A DNA stretch of 64,000 bases from the NCBI GenBank assembly GCA_033064195.1, contig JARBJD010000121.1, positions 1-64,000 of the forward strand, given 5' to 3'. This document shows positions 32,335 through 44,013 of this stretch, piece after piece. Below the pieces are notes generated by a model, which saw only the letters and a list, made by a program, of their open reading frames with translations, made no database searches and was not told the DNA's origin. The number at the start of each line of letters is the position of its first letter. The stretch's first letter is position 1. The DNA is from Blattamonas nauphoetae (lineage: Eukaryota; Preaxostyla; Oxymonadida). Both the position numbers and the translations under genes were made by a program.

Positions 32335-33787
32335 TACTGCCCGACACGACGTCCTGATCCGGCTGTAATTTTTGATTTTTCACAGAACAAGAGAGAGTTG
32401 AGAGTTCATTTTACACACACTTCAGCTACCTTGAGTTATACATCTCTGTGAAATTTTTGGAAGAACAATCATGAAAAATAAGAGAGTATGACATGAAATG
32501 CTACTGTAGGGGGACATACTTCGAACGACATGACACGTGATTCACAACAGATATCACTCCTGAAAGGATCCAAGATTGTGAATGTCAAGTGAGAGATAGA
32601 AGTTGATTGAATGAAGAAAAGGAAAAGGAAGAAACGAGTCAACTCGCTCGCTCCATGTCTCTGTCAATGCAGTATCAAAGGACACCGATGCGCTGAATAC
32701 CGACAATCAACTGTGAGTTGCGAAATGAAAAGGCCAGCTACAGTTGGAAACCATCAAGACACTGAATTATGTTCAAATCGGATTCAAAACCCTGTCATAC
32801 AGTTCAGCCGTTCATCGAAAGAGAGAAATCAAAATCAAAAAATCACACCGTTTCTTCCAATCCTTCCTCAATGGGAGTCGATTCGATCTCCATGAATCGC
32901 AGAGAGTTCCTTGCATTCTTCGTCATGATTTTCAAAATCGCTGCGCCTTCGGAAATGGCACTCTATGAAAATGTTTTATTCATAAGCTTTGTCTGTTTGG
33001 CGATGTGAAGAACGTGCGAGAGAGAGGACGAGAGCAATTGAAGAAGTCACAAAGAGAAAAGTCACACCACGCTGAGAATCAAGGTTGTGTGATCATCAAA
33101 GCAAACTCGGGATTTGGTGATGAGCTAGGTTTAGTTGAAACTGTAAACTTGTCGTGGCGGAAGAGATCATTGACGGAAAACAATGCCGTGATCCTTTGTC
33201 CAATTTCTCACTGAGGGAAAGATAGACCCTCTCCACCAGACACGGATCCTTCTCAGAGATAAAACTGGATGAAACAAGAAAAAACATGAAACTTCAAAGA
33301 ATCAAACAGGTCAATATCGGTCAGAAACACCTTCAAACTATCTTGACCGACTTTAACCTCATCAAACACATTTCGTGAACCCTCGTTTCAATTCTTTTTA
33401 AAAAGAATGCGATTTACGTCACATTGGACTTCCTTTGTCGAAAAATCATGTGAGGCGTGAACTCGATCCCACAAGAAAGTAATGGAATCAGCGTTCTCTC
33501 ATTCAGTGACAGCCTCCTCGAGTGTTACTCCCGTACAGTGAAAAAAATTAAAGTTCGAGGGATCGAACAGGATGAAGTGAATCACGTGTCATGTCGCGAA
33601 GAGCACGTCCATCATTAATTTTGTTCTACAGTTTTCACGTCATCCAGAATTTTTTGGTGTCCAATTTTTTGTCACAAGGTGTTGAACTCTCTTAATTATC
33701 ATTGATAGAAAATTAAAACATATTGTCTCTTTATTCAGAAAAATATCACCATTTTACAGCTGGATCAACGCGTCGTGTCGGGCAGTA
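32335..33787. mobile_element. TIR element, family unclear, about 1.45 kb
   Basis: Inverted ends TACTGCCCGACACGACG are followed on both sides by a variant of TGATCC(A/G)GCTGTAA, giving TIRs of about 35 bp. TA (32,333-32,334 and 33,788-33,789) can be read as the target duplication. Inside are only short plus-strand frames: 32,611-32,895 with a Cys-rich CLCQCSIKGHRCAEY, and 32,744-32,968 with SHRFFQSFLNGSRFDL. No transposase signature was recognised, so it is either non-autonomous or too decayed to identify. Confidence 0.65.
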
Positions 33788-33853
33788 TATCTCACTGAGT
33801 TATCCATGAAATGAAGACACAAAAACTAAGAACTAAACCAAGATAAAAAAATG

Positions 33854-36800
33854 CTATAGGTTGGCTGTGCTCGTTAGATTCTTCAATCTTTCGATTTCAG
33901 TCTTCACTTTTTCCTCCTCTGCTTCATGATCCACTGATCCCCCAACCCGAGACCCACTGCTTGGCCGTGACGACTTCGATTTCGGTCGAGTTGGACTCGC
34001 TGGCCTCCCAGGAGCTGTGGCTGAGAGGGACGGCTCATACCCAAGACTCCCTCCTTCCTTCTCTTTCTTCTGCTGAGCCAAAATACTCCCTCGCGACACC
34101 GGCCGCTTCCCTCCCTTCGACACAGGGCGCACAGGGCCCACTTGCCGAAGCGACCCTCCTGCTTTCTTCTCGCCTGACGGGATGGCAGTGAAAGGTGCTG
34201 CTGAGTCGTCTCGAGGAGAGAGAGGGAGGTGAGACGATGGGTGAGGGTGTGTGTTTGGTGGGAGGGTGGATGGAGCGGGGTCGGAGGGAAGAGTGGTGGC
34301 GGTGGGGAAGGGCGACATGAAAGATTGTCCCAGAACAGTGTTTGTGTCGGACTGGGCGATGAGAGTGGAGGAGAGCGGTGGGAGAGGAGGAGTGACGGTG
34401 AAGAGAGAGGGTTGGGTGGGCGAGGACGGGTGAGGACTAAAGAGATGGAGAGATTGAACGAAGAGGATGACGAACGATGAGAACAAGGAGAAGAGAAGAG
34501 AGAGAAAGGAATGTGGGAATTAGAGAGAACAGAATAAAGAGAAAGCAAACTCCTTGCGCATCCCCATCCCAATTCCTGGCATCGACGGGGCAGGGAACGA
34601 CGACGGGTAAAGATGGCTTGCACTTGTCGGATTCAGTCCATATTCCACTTTCTGTCCTTTCGGCACAGCAATCGACGCTCCCAATCCAATCCCATTCTTC
34701 ACAGGAACAAAGTTCGATTCCACAAACACGCTGTCCGCTCGCAGCGACTGTTCCAGCGGATCAAATGCGATGTGTCCATCCAGCGACGACTCGTGCTGAG
34801 CGAGTGAAGGGTCGAAGGTGGAGGATGGGTTGAATTGAGACGGGAAAGAAGAGTGTGCTCGAAGTGTCTGTCCAGCATCATCAAAGTCGCTTGCTGAAAC
34901 ACCAAAGCCAGGCAGAGGCTGTGGTGTTGGTTCTTTCTTCTCGTTCCGACTTCGGTGTACGCGAGGTCGACTATCTTTCGCTTCCATTTCAGTCTTGCCA
35001 AGTCCCAACGCCATCTCCATCTGTTTCAGTTGCTTCTCCTGTTGGCTCAGAAGGAACATCTGCATTTCGTCAATCCCAAGTTCTGTTGTCCTCGAAATTC
35101 CTGACGATGGCGATGATGTTGAAGGAAAGCCAAGCAGAGCCATCATCTGTGCTCGTTCACTCTCATTTCGGATCGACAGAATCTCACTCAGAAGTCGAAT
35201 TCGAAGCTTCTCAATCTGATCCGATTCGTCGCTCCGCTTCTTCTCCCTTCGGTCCCCCTTCCGCCTCTTCCGCTCACTCTCCTTCCTTCTCCTTCTTCTC
35301 TCCTCTCTCGACCACTCCGAACTCGAAGTTGACCTGTCTGACCCACTCGACGACCCCGAATACGAACTCCACTCACTTTCCGACGACAATGACTCACTTC
35401 TCGATCTTCTCCGATGCGAGTGTCTTTTGTGAGAACGAGAGTGGGTTCGCGAATCAGATCGACGTGTCGATCGCTTCGATGAGCGTGTGTGACCCTTTCT
35501 CGATTTCTTTGGAGGAGATGGCGGCGATTCCTCGGCGGGTTTCTGTTCTTGTTGGGCGAACTGTGATTCTCGTTCGCGGCGTTGGCGCTCGCGACGAGCA
35601 ACCCAATCCTCCTCCTCTGGCGGTTGTTGCGTGGCTTCCTCTGCTTCCTGAACAGCCGATCGGAACGCATTCTTCTTCTCTTCCCTCTTTTTCAGTCTGG
35701 CGTTCAGCGCGGCCGCAACAGGATCATTCTCTTCCTTCTTCTCCTCCACTCTCACATCCTCTGTCTGCCCTCCCGTCTTCGCTCCCCCTCCAACTGGTGT
35801 CTCGTCGAATGCAGACGAGAAGCGTCGAGCCGGTGCTGGCTGAACATCATCAGCTGGCTGCTCTTCATTCGCTCTGTTCATTCGAGCCAGCCGAGCCTCC
35901 TTCTTTCTCTGTTCGTCTTCTTCCTTTCGCTTCAGAAACGCTCGCGCTGCCTCTTCCTGCATCGCTTCAATCTCTTTCACTTTGTCCTGTGGGTTCAGTG
36001 CCACACCCTTCTTCCCCGCCCCACTTTGACGAGATGGTGTCTGCACATCACCCTTCCCATCCTTCTCTTCCTTCTTCCGCCTCTCCTCTTCCAACTCCCT
36101 CGCATATTTCTTGTTCAGCTCCTCTTCTTCCCTCGCCAACCGTTCTGCTTCAAGTTCCGCCTCAATCCGAGCTTTGTTCTTCTCCTCTTCTTTCCTTCGA
36201 CGCATCGCCTCCCTCTGTGCTCGCAGCTCTGCCTGATAGCTCATCTTTGATTCCACATTCTTGTTCCGTTCTTCCTCGTCTTGTTGGTTCGTCACCAACG
36301 CCTTCCGCGCAAAGTTCGGTTCATCTCGGTTTATCCCTGGCGATGATTCCACCCGCCCACTCCCAACTGATTCACGTCTGTCGAATGAGGGGGGTGTGTC
36401 CTGTCGTCGCTGGGTCGGCGGCGAATGGGCAGTCACTTCTCGCTGTGCTTGGTTTGGATGAGCAGAGTGCCCTTCTCTCTCCCAGTTTGTGTTCCGTTCT
36501 CTTTCCATCCGCTTCTCTTCAATTTCCACATTTCTCATTTCGTTTTCTTGCTCTTCTCTTTTCTCTCTTTCTCTTCGCTGCTTCGCCGCCTCTTTTTCTC
36601 GTTTCAGCTCCTCCAAATATTCCTGCTGTTTCTGCCGTTTCATCTGCTGTTCTTCCAAACTTTGGTCTGTCCCCATAATCCCCCGCAGCCCGCTCCCTCG
36701 CGACACCCCAACTTGGTTGTGTGATGACCCTCCTCTGTCGTCCTCGTCCTGCCCCTCTGACTGTCTTCCCGAGCCATACATGTGTTGGTGTTTCTCTTCT

Positions 36801-37908
36801 TCTTTCTGTCGACGTTTCTGCTCCATTTGTTTTCGAAGTTCTGCTCCATAATCGTTTTGTTGACGTTGGGAAGACGGGGAAGGGTCTTCGGCTCGTTGAG
36901 ATTGGCGGGGAGGTTGGTGGTCAAATTCGGAAGCACTTGTTCCCCGAGAAAATGGATCAGGATCCATTATTCCCTTTTTCTTCATTTTCCTCTCCTCTCG
37001 AGCACGACGATAGTCTTCCTGCATTTCTTGCTTGATTCTTTCTTGGTTCAGTCGGTGTTCTTCTCCAAGTGAATCAAAAACATGTTTTGTGGGCGTCGGC
37101 TCGTCTCTCTCCTGCTGAACTGCTCTTCTATCATCACGACGAGGTGTTGATTCCAATGAATCTTCTCTTTCACGACCTCGACTATTTTGGGCTATACGCG
37201 GCGGTTGTCGGTCTTCTTGAAATTGGTTTTGTTGGAATCGACTTCCTGCATCCCTTTCGATTGCTGGAGGTGTTATTCTCTCTTGAACATAACTAGGTGC
37301 AGGTATACGTGCTGCAGCTGGTGACGAAGGTCGTGCATCTTCCTGTTCGTACCTCGCAGGCGGTTGACGATTGATAGCTGCTGGAGAATAGGTTTGTTGA
37401 CGTTGGAATGAAGGGGGACTGGATATCTCATGCTCAAGCTCAGCTGCAAATCTTGATTGTTGGGGAGGCGGACGACGACTGTTTTGTTGTTTTTCTTGTG
37501 CCTCCAAGAATTTTCTGCGTTTTTCTTCGTATACTTCATCTCGTTTTGATTTTCCGACAGCTCCACTGTAGAAAAAGATAACAATGAAAGAAATTTGTGG
37601 AGATAATTATAAATATACCTGAGTCTCGATGCCAGACCAGAGGAAACAACGACTTGTTCGTGATTCTGTGGATTGAAAATAATACATGAAAAAAATTGGA
37701 AAAGTCATTACTTGATCTTCATCACTGATGCGAAAGCGATAATTGACGAGAATAAGAGGATAATGAGAGATGAGTGAAGATAGATAAGTTCAGACGCTGT
37801 CATCTTCCGGATAGCTCGTTCTTCTTGCCTTAAACGAAGTCTACGATCTCTTTCTGTTTCTGCGGGGATGTAGCTATCACCAGAAGCCCCATATGGCTGT
37901 GATGCCAT
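33854..37908 (-). CDS. CSPP1-like centrosome/axoneme coiled-coil protein
   Basis: Five exons (37,908-37,796; 37,724-37,712; 37,665-37,619; 37,565-34,551; 34,436-33,854) join to 3,771 nt, 1,256 residues. The second exon is only 13 nt. The start MASQPYGASGDSYIPAETER follows the first ATG. FDSLGEEHRLNQERIKQEMQ then DYRRAREERK resembles the (G)ED-ER-KHKLKEELRQDYRRY block of CSPP1, and SYQAELRAQREAMRRRKEEE and EYLEELKREKEAAKQR are KE-rich coiled coils of the same style. EQSLRADSVFVES near the end resembles the conserved SLL-SDSAFI motif of CSPP1. In animals CSPP1 binds microtubules in spindle poles and cilia. The C-terminus is Ser/Pro-rich and basic. No frame break is seen. Family call is moderately secure. 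Confidence 0.65.
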
Positions 37909-38164
37909 TTCCACGATGAACAGAAAACTAAATTATGGATGAAAAAACCACTTCTTGAATACACATAAGAAGGACATATGCTCGGAAAAAATTACTCAAA
38001 ACATCCGTAAATGCCAAAATAATATGTGGTACACTTTCAGAAACGGTTCCTTCGTCGAATTGGTGCCGTATCGAACAAATCACTTGTGCTCGGAGTTGAT
38101 GTCGTTAAATACATCAGCTGAACATCAATTTGTCAACTTGGGTTTTCGACATACAATCAGCATG

Positions 38165-39472
38165 TCATTTACTGCACAATAACGCGTCCAAGCTCTCCAA
38201 AACTTCATCAGCTTTCAGTGCAAGTTCTCGATAAAATTGTGGATTGGAAGCTGTTGTATAATCAAACAGAAGCCCTGGTGTAACTGTGTGAGGCGATTGA
38301 GGGGTTTGCGGTGTTTGAGGAGGAGTATGAAAAGAATTGTGGTCAGAACCACTGGCATCTGACCTGTCATCTTGGGGCACGATTCCGAGGGCAGTGTTCA
38401 AATAATAGTTCATAGAGTATGTGAAAGCACGATCATTTTCCCTGAGGCGTTGAGCTGCAGCACGATGATGGCTCAAGACCCTATATTCATATCGAAGCAT
38501 TCCTTCCTCTTTTTCCCGTTGGACTGCGATCTCCTGCTGATGTATCCTCAATTTCTGCTTTCTTTTTTCATCAGCAATGCGTTGTTTGAGTTGGTATAGT
38601 GAGTCTTTCACACGATTGAGATTCGTCTTTGCTGCTTGATAATCAGCTTCTCGGTCATTCTTTGTTTGTTTTCGTGTAGTGATTTGCCGCTTTTTTTCTT
38701 GAAATAGCCGCCCCCACGTTTCATCAATGAAATGCTTTTGGAGTTGGGGATGTGACTGCTGACTGTTAGGAGAGTGAATTGTGCGGAGAATCTGTTCAGT
38801 GGAGAACATGTCTGAATCAAGAGTGTCATGAATAATATCAGAAGGAGCGTCTGCATATATTGGAGACGGTGATTGGATCGGATCTTGATGATAATCTTTG
38901 TCATCCTGAGGTGGTGATGAGGGAGGTTTGAAAATGACAACATCCTGTTCTTTGGTCTGAAATAGAGCTTCATCGAATTTAATATGGGGTGCACGTCTGT
39001 AAGGTGAATCTTGTGGGGAAGTATAAGAGATAGAAAGAGAGTCTCGGATTTGTGTGAGAAGCGTCGTGGTTGGGTGAGACTTGGTAAAACAAGATATGTC
39101 CGTAAATAAAGATGAATGAGATGATGAGAGGGTTGGATGTGATTCAATATATTGAGATGAATTCTTTGTGAGGGCTAAAAAGCTGTCCACAGTTTGTATT
39201 GGTGCTTTCATTGGTGGCTTCTCTGATTTTGCTGGAATAGGTTCTGATTTGATGGGTGTTTTTTCAATCTTTGGGGGAGGGGGTTGTGTAGGTTGTTGAA
39301 TTTTAGGTTCTGAAGGTTTAGGAAGTGGCTGCGGCTTCTCCTTTTTTGGTTTCTTAGGTTGTGCGATGGTAGGAACTTCTTTCTTCAGAGGTGGATCATC
39401 GATGAAATATGGCGCATTTTTCGTTGATTTAAGGACGAGAGAAATCTCAGGGAATCGTGGTTGTTGGGTCAT
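38165..39472 (-). CDS. Pro-rich/coiled-coil protein, unknown
   Basis: Single-exon gene of 435 residues from ATG 39,472. The N-terminal third is Pro/Lys-rich (KPKKEKPQPLPKPSEPK), the middle Ser/Asp-rich. The last third is a coiled coil (residues about 270-350, NLNRVKDSLYQLKQRIADEK) ending in a Gln/Thr/Pro linker and a short helix (ALKADEVLESLDALLCSK). The divergent ARM-repeat gene starts only 97 bp away, so the two probably share a promoter region. No domain recognised; likely a structural or cytoskeletal protein, by composition only. Confidence 0.7.
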   Translation of the reverse strand: MTQQPRFPEISLVLKSTKNAPYFIDDPPLKKEVPTIAQPKKPKKEKPQPLPKPSEPKIQQPTQPPPPKIEKTPIKSEPIPAKSEKPPMKAPIQTVDSFLALTKNSSQYIESHPTLSSSHSSLFTDISCFTKSHPTTTLLTQIRDSLSISYTSPQDSPYRRAPHIKFDEALFQTKEQDVVIFKPPSSPPQDDKDYHQDPIQSPSPIYADAPSDIIHDTLDSDMFSTEQILRTIHSPNSQQSHPQLQKHFIDETWGRLFQEKKRQITTRKQTKNDREADYQAAKTNLNRVKDSLYQLKQRIADEKRKQKLRIHQQEIAVQREKEEGMLRYEYRVLSHHRAAAQRLRENDRAFTYSMNYYLNTALGIVPQDDRSDASGSDHNSFHTPPQTPQTPQSPHTVTPGLLFDYTTASNPQFYRELALKADEVLESLDALLCSK

Positions 39473-39569
39473 GATTTCCAACCCAAAAGTGATTGTGGCC
39501 CAAAAAAATTCTCCTCACTCTTCAACCAACTGACATTTACATCTTCCGCTATCTCCTATCCACTTTCCT

Positions 39570-41327
39570 ATGAACTTTCCTGATGCCTTTAGTAGAGAAT
39601 TAAATCAAAGTGGAAGAGAACAGGACAGATTTGCTCAGCTGAACACTGACGAAGACCACACAGAAACTAAACTCACCTCATTGTCTCTTAGATCAAATAA
39701 ACGAACAAGAGTCGAAAGTAAAAGCACAACTAGTTTTAGTGATGGATCATTCAATGTTTTTGACCAGCAATCATCAGAGGTTTTTCACAAGTCTTTTTCA
39801 ATCTTCAAGGATCTAAAAGCTGAGATCAGAATACACCTCGAAAATATGAAAAGTCAGAATCCGCATGATGTTGTCACTGCACTGTTACAACTTTCTAGAT
39901 GCCTCTCGCAAGGTTTCCATCAATTCACTCTCATTTTCCAGGACAACCACGTTCTTATGCTATCCTTCTCCAATGTAATGGTCTTATAGACCTGATTTCA
40001 TTACTAGAATCAACGGATGAACCCACCATTTTGGTATTCATTGTTCCGTTGTCCATTTATTCTAGGAACCAATATTGTCAATTATGATTAACGTGACTGG
40101 CCTCCAAGATAAGGAAGATTCTTCTGCAGTTGCATATAGTGGATTTTTATCTCAGCTAGAACGTATTTGTGCTCTCAACAGTCCGATTCTAACGTACGAG
40201 ATTCTCTGGGCTCTGGCAAATCTTGGGGGAAATTCTCGAGAAATAAATGATTTTCTACTTGATAACGAGAACATTATGAACATTTTACATGATTCTCTCC
40301 TCATTAACTCCACACCACACATTCCATCCCTCTTCCTCCTAACCAACCTCTGCACTCTCGGAAAAACTATGATCCCATTCCAACACTTTCAAAGGACAGT
40401 GGAAATTGTATGCGCTTACTCTGATCCACAGTGCTACAATGCTATCCTCCAGGTCAGAATTATCGGTCGTGAACCACTGAAAGATGCACTCACAGTGATC
40501 GACAAATGTCTTGGGAAAACCTCTGACGATTTTACGCAGTTCGTCATTGGTTCTTCACTTATTCACTCCCTTGGTGTCTTTCTAACGCTTCCCATGTACC
40601 TGCACTCTCATGAGCACGTCCTGACACTTGTTAAACATCTGTCATACATTGAGACACCAGATAATCCCACAGCTCTCTGTGATGTATACCATGTTCTTTT
40701 TTGATATGTTTTTAGCTTATGCATCAACATGGCGTTTCAAAAGCGGTCATTGTTCACTTCGGCAGCTCAATTCACGATGGTTCTTATCGAAACATGAACG
40801 AGGCCCAACTATGCACGAGAATTATCATCATCTCGAATATGATTAACGATTCCAATGAAGCAACCGCACTATTTTACGAACATGGTTTGATCCATCTCAT
40901 AGCGACAATAATACCATCGATTTCAGTCAGGTCAACAGCTGAAATCGTTTATTTGTTGAATAATCTTTCAAGAAAACCACTGGAAATCTTTCAGTCATTC
41001 GAGCTGAATTCATCTTTCATTTCTTCGATACTTTCGACGATCCTCTCAAATCGGAATCTCTTTTCGGACACCGTTCCTGTGGCTCTTGACACTCTTCTCA
41101 AGTTCTTTTCATCAATTCAACTATCCGTCAGAACCCACGCTCCAAACCAATCACTCACAGAACTCCCCGACGAGCTCTTCTACAAGCAAATGGAAGAGAA
41201 CAACTTGTTTGAAATCGTCAGAACAAACTTCTTGAACAGCGAATCAGCATCTACCAAAGCTGCCGCAAGTGCTTTTTTGATGTACACTGATGAATGGCTC
41301 AAGTTACGGACGGAGAATGCTTCATGA
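39570..41327 (+). CDS. ARM-repeat (importin-alpha-like) protein
   Basis: Four exons (39,570-39,912; 39,942-40,033; 40,066-40,683; 40,716-41,327) join to 554 residues. The introns are just 29, 32 and 32 nt, each GT...AG and each needed to keep frame. After a Ser-rich, basic N-terminus (LRSNKRTRVESKS) come armadillo-type repeats: VVTALLQLSRCLSQ, CNGLIDLISLLESTDEPTIL, YEILWALANLGGNSREINDF and STAEIVYLLNNLSRKPLEIF. The WALANLGGNS motif resembles the WALGNIAGDS signature of importin alpha, which carries nuclear proteins to importin beta, but an importin-beta-binding domain is not clear. Other ARM scaffolds remain possible. Confidence 0.7.
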
Positions 41328-41654
41328 CCATAACGATTATCATTTCAAGAAAAATGATTGAATTTGAAGAATACTTTTCCGGTTGTTCCACACAAGTTCT
41401 CCCAAAGTGGCAAACAATGGTTCGAGATTGATAAAGTATGGGATGAGATCGTAAATGGGAGAGATTTCACACAAAAAACATGATCTTACTTGTGGTAGAC
41501 TGTGCATTTTCGTTTTTCTTCGTTCCGGTGTGTCTCTTGACTCGGAGTTGTCTGTTGCTGTCTTCTTGCTTCCCAGTTCTTGCCAAAGTCATCTTTGTGT
41601 TGTGGTCTCATCATGATTCTTCATTCTATCTCGGAAACTTTCGTTTGAGTAAAG

Positions 41655-43633
41655 CTACTCCTCTCTCTCAACAGTTCCACTTCGCCTGTCGTCATCTTGT
41701 CTTCCCCTCCGTTCTCTTCCTCTGTTCGCTTGTCCTCTCCTTCCTCCTCTTCCTTGTCCACCGCGTCGCGCCCTTCCTCTTCCTCTTCCCACAACTTCCT
41801 CCATGTCGAATACGGGAGGAGGTGAACTCTCACTTTCAGAGTCACTGTCATCGTCAAAAATCAGTCTTCTGTTGGCCCCTCCTCGTCTATTGGCTGCCAT
41901 TTGTTGATTTTCAAGAGGCTGTCCTCTGATCGGTGCATGTCCTCCTCTCCCTCTGCCCCTTCTTCCTCCCCTCCCCCTCCCTCTCCCTCCACCACGTCCT
42001 CTGCCTCTCATAACTCTTCCAACATCAACATCAGAACTGTCAAAATCGCTGTCATCACTGTCATTGTCATTCTGATGGGTCATAAGCATATGGAGGAATA
42101 ACAACATCGGTGGAATTTGTTCATCAAATTGATGCAGTCTGAATTGGTCTTTCTCCGACAGGTCCAGTTCAAGTCCCATTGAAAGTTGTAATAGAATCAT
42201 GTTAATCACGAGAACGATCAAAAAAAGTAGATTTTGCGGGGGATGAATGCCATTTGCAGCGAGTCTGTGCAAAGTAAAGTATAGGACGAAGAAAACGGCC
42301 TGGAAGCGATGATACAACACACGCACTGTTTCAGAATGAGCAATAAACGACATGGCTGTCGAAAACGTGTTCGCAAACAGAATCATGAGGCACAGTGCGC
42401 TTGAAAGGGAAGGTGCTGCTTTAAGATTCATATAATCTCCTCCAAAAGGACGCATGAAGAGATATATCAAATATTTTTGATGAATGCAGTGAATAAAGAC
42501 GGTGAAGAAGAGTGGTTCGACAATGTTGTGCAGAATTAGATGGACCAATGCAGAGAGGCGGGGATAACTTCTCCGATCACGTTGAGTAAAATATGCGGTA
42601 GAACGAGCAACGCGAATGTCCATTCTGTGGCTTAACAATGCCATTAATGTGATGAAGGAGGTCGTGAGGACGGAGTCTTTGAATGGAGGCCAGAGAGCCG
42701 AGGAGAAATAATGAACGATCTGAACCACAAAAGATGGCAATAGTGAACTGTTTTTAATCTTTTCACCCCACACAACACCTTGAACTGATTTGAAGAGCAT
42801 GCCCAATGGGTTCTTGAAGAAACTCTGAAAAGTGGTTTGTGGAGGCTCGATGTACTCATTTTGTGATAGAGGGAGATAGTTAGCATCCTTCCAAACAGTA
42901 TAGTCCATGGATTGGCTCAAAATTCCCGTGGAATTTGTTGCTTCTTTGAATCCTTCGATGACATCAGATCTCCGTGATGAAGAGAAGAATTCCCTACTTG
43001 ACATGTGAACTATGATGTGTAAAATGATGAATGGCCGCGGATTTTCGATGGATTTGTTGAAAATAGAGAAGGTTCGATAAGAACAAGTACTATTGCCATC
43101 ACGAGTGAGAGAACATTGACTATTCTCATAAGTGCTGTTTGTAGTGTCAACATGTGTTAGGTTGGACATATCTCTGTCGTAAATTCGCGATATTTCTAGA
43201 TACTGGTCGATAGTTGGAGCATAGAAGATCCTTTGAAGAAGTGGTGTTTTCTTGGAGATGAATTTGGCTCTGCTCAGTGAAAGTGGACGAAGATTAGATC
43301 CATTGACAAGGATATCGTTCTAATAAGATTGATTTCGAGATGAAAAAACAATCAGAAGAAAATTTATGATACCTTCGATTCATTTCGAAAATCTCGTCCA
43401 AAATTGGTATGATACAAAATCACTGCATCATATTCGGTGTTCTGTATCATGCATCGCAATTCTGGAGAGAAAGGCTTTGATTTGAAGCGGATTTGGTGAA
43501 AGAACAGGGAGAGTGTTAGTCCAATCAAAAGTGTCATAGCCACAGATACAAATCGAATGAATGAGGTTCGAATGTTTCGTGGAAGGAGAGTTGAAAACAT
43601 ATCTTGGATTCGACGGGTAATTTGGGCATCCAT
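41655..43633 (-). CDS. membralin-like ER membrane protein with RGG tail
   Basis: Two exons (43,633-43,373 and 43,319-41,655) join to 641 residues across a 53-nt intron. A transmembrane helix near residues 28-46 (VSVAMTLLIGLTLSLFFHQI) is followed by a lumenal-type domain with many N-glycosylation sites (NGS, NLT, NST, NKS) and then about four to six hydrophobic segments, including FANTFSTAMSFIAHSETVRV and YHRFQAVFFVLYFTLHRLAA. This layout and the second motif resemble membralin (TMEM259), an ER-associated degradation factor. The C-terminal 130 residues are cytosolic and rich in RG/RGG (VMRGRGRGGGRGRGRGG), unusual for that family and typical of RNA-binding tails. Confidence 0.55.
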
Positions 43634-43689
43634 TGGTCGACGAGAATGGATCTAACCATGTCGAAAACGTATTTGCCAAGTCGAAGTCA

Positions 43690-44013
43690 ATGAATCCCGA
43701 CCATCGGCAAAACTACACAACACCAATTGACAATGTAGTGCTTGAGCTTTCTGCATTAGAATCAAACCTCAGACAAACCCTCAACTCACCCAATGGACAG
43801 ACGTATCAATCACTTCTCCCTGATCGTCAACTACCTTTTCACCAAGAAAATATCCCAAAAATCGAATCAACTCTTAGTATACACGTGTGTTTTCTTGATT
43901 ATTCACGATTCGCTCATGTATTTTCTTCAATGACACAGAACGAAGGTTCATTCAAACCTTTCACTGAATACGAACTTGCTGAATTCTCAACCTTCAATGA
44001 AATCATAAAATGA
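43690..44013 (+). CDS. small protein, unknown
   Basis: A 107-residue frame starts at ATG 43,690, 56 bp from the divergent membralin-like start. The N-terminal part is helical (IDNVVLELSALESNLRQTLN). The stretch 43,882-43,935 (GTGTGTTTTC...ACACAG) can be read as a 54-nt intron whose removal keeps frame and gives 89 residues. The size and helical pattern would suit a small subunit of a larger complex, but no family is recognised. Confidence 0.5.
   Translation: MNPDHRQNYTTPIDNVVLELSALESNLRQTLNSPNGQTYQSLLPDRQLPFHQENIPKIESTLSIHVCFLDYSRFAHVFSSMTQNEGSFKPFTEYELAEFSTFNEIIK

Noticed and set aside
34855-36678. 607-codon plus-strand open frame opposite the CSPP1-like gene
   Set aside because: It is the complement of a Glu/Arg/Lys-rich coiled-coil coding exon (GAA/GAG/CGA codons give Ser/Leu/Pro in antisense). 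The sense frame has introns, motifs and a consistent 1,256-residue model.
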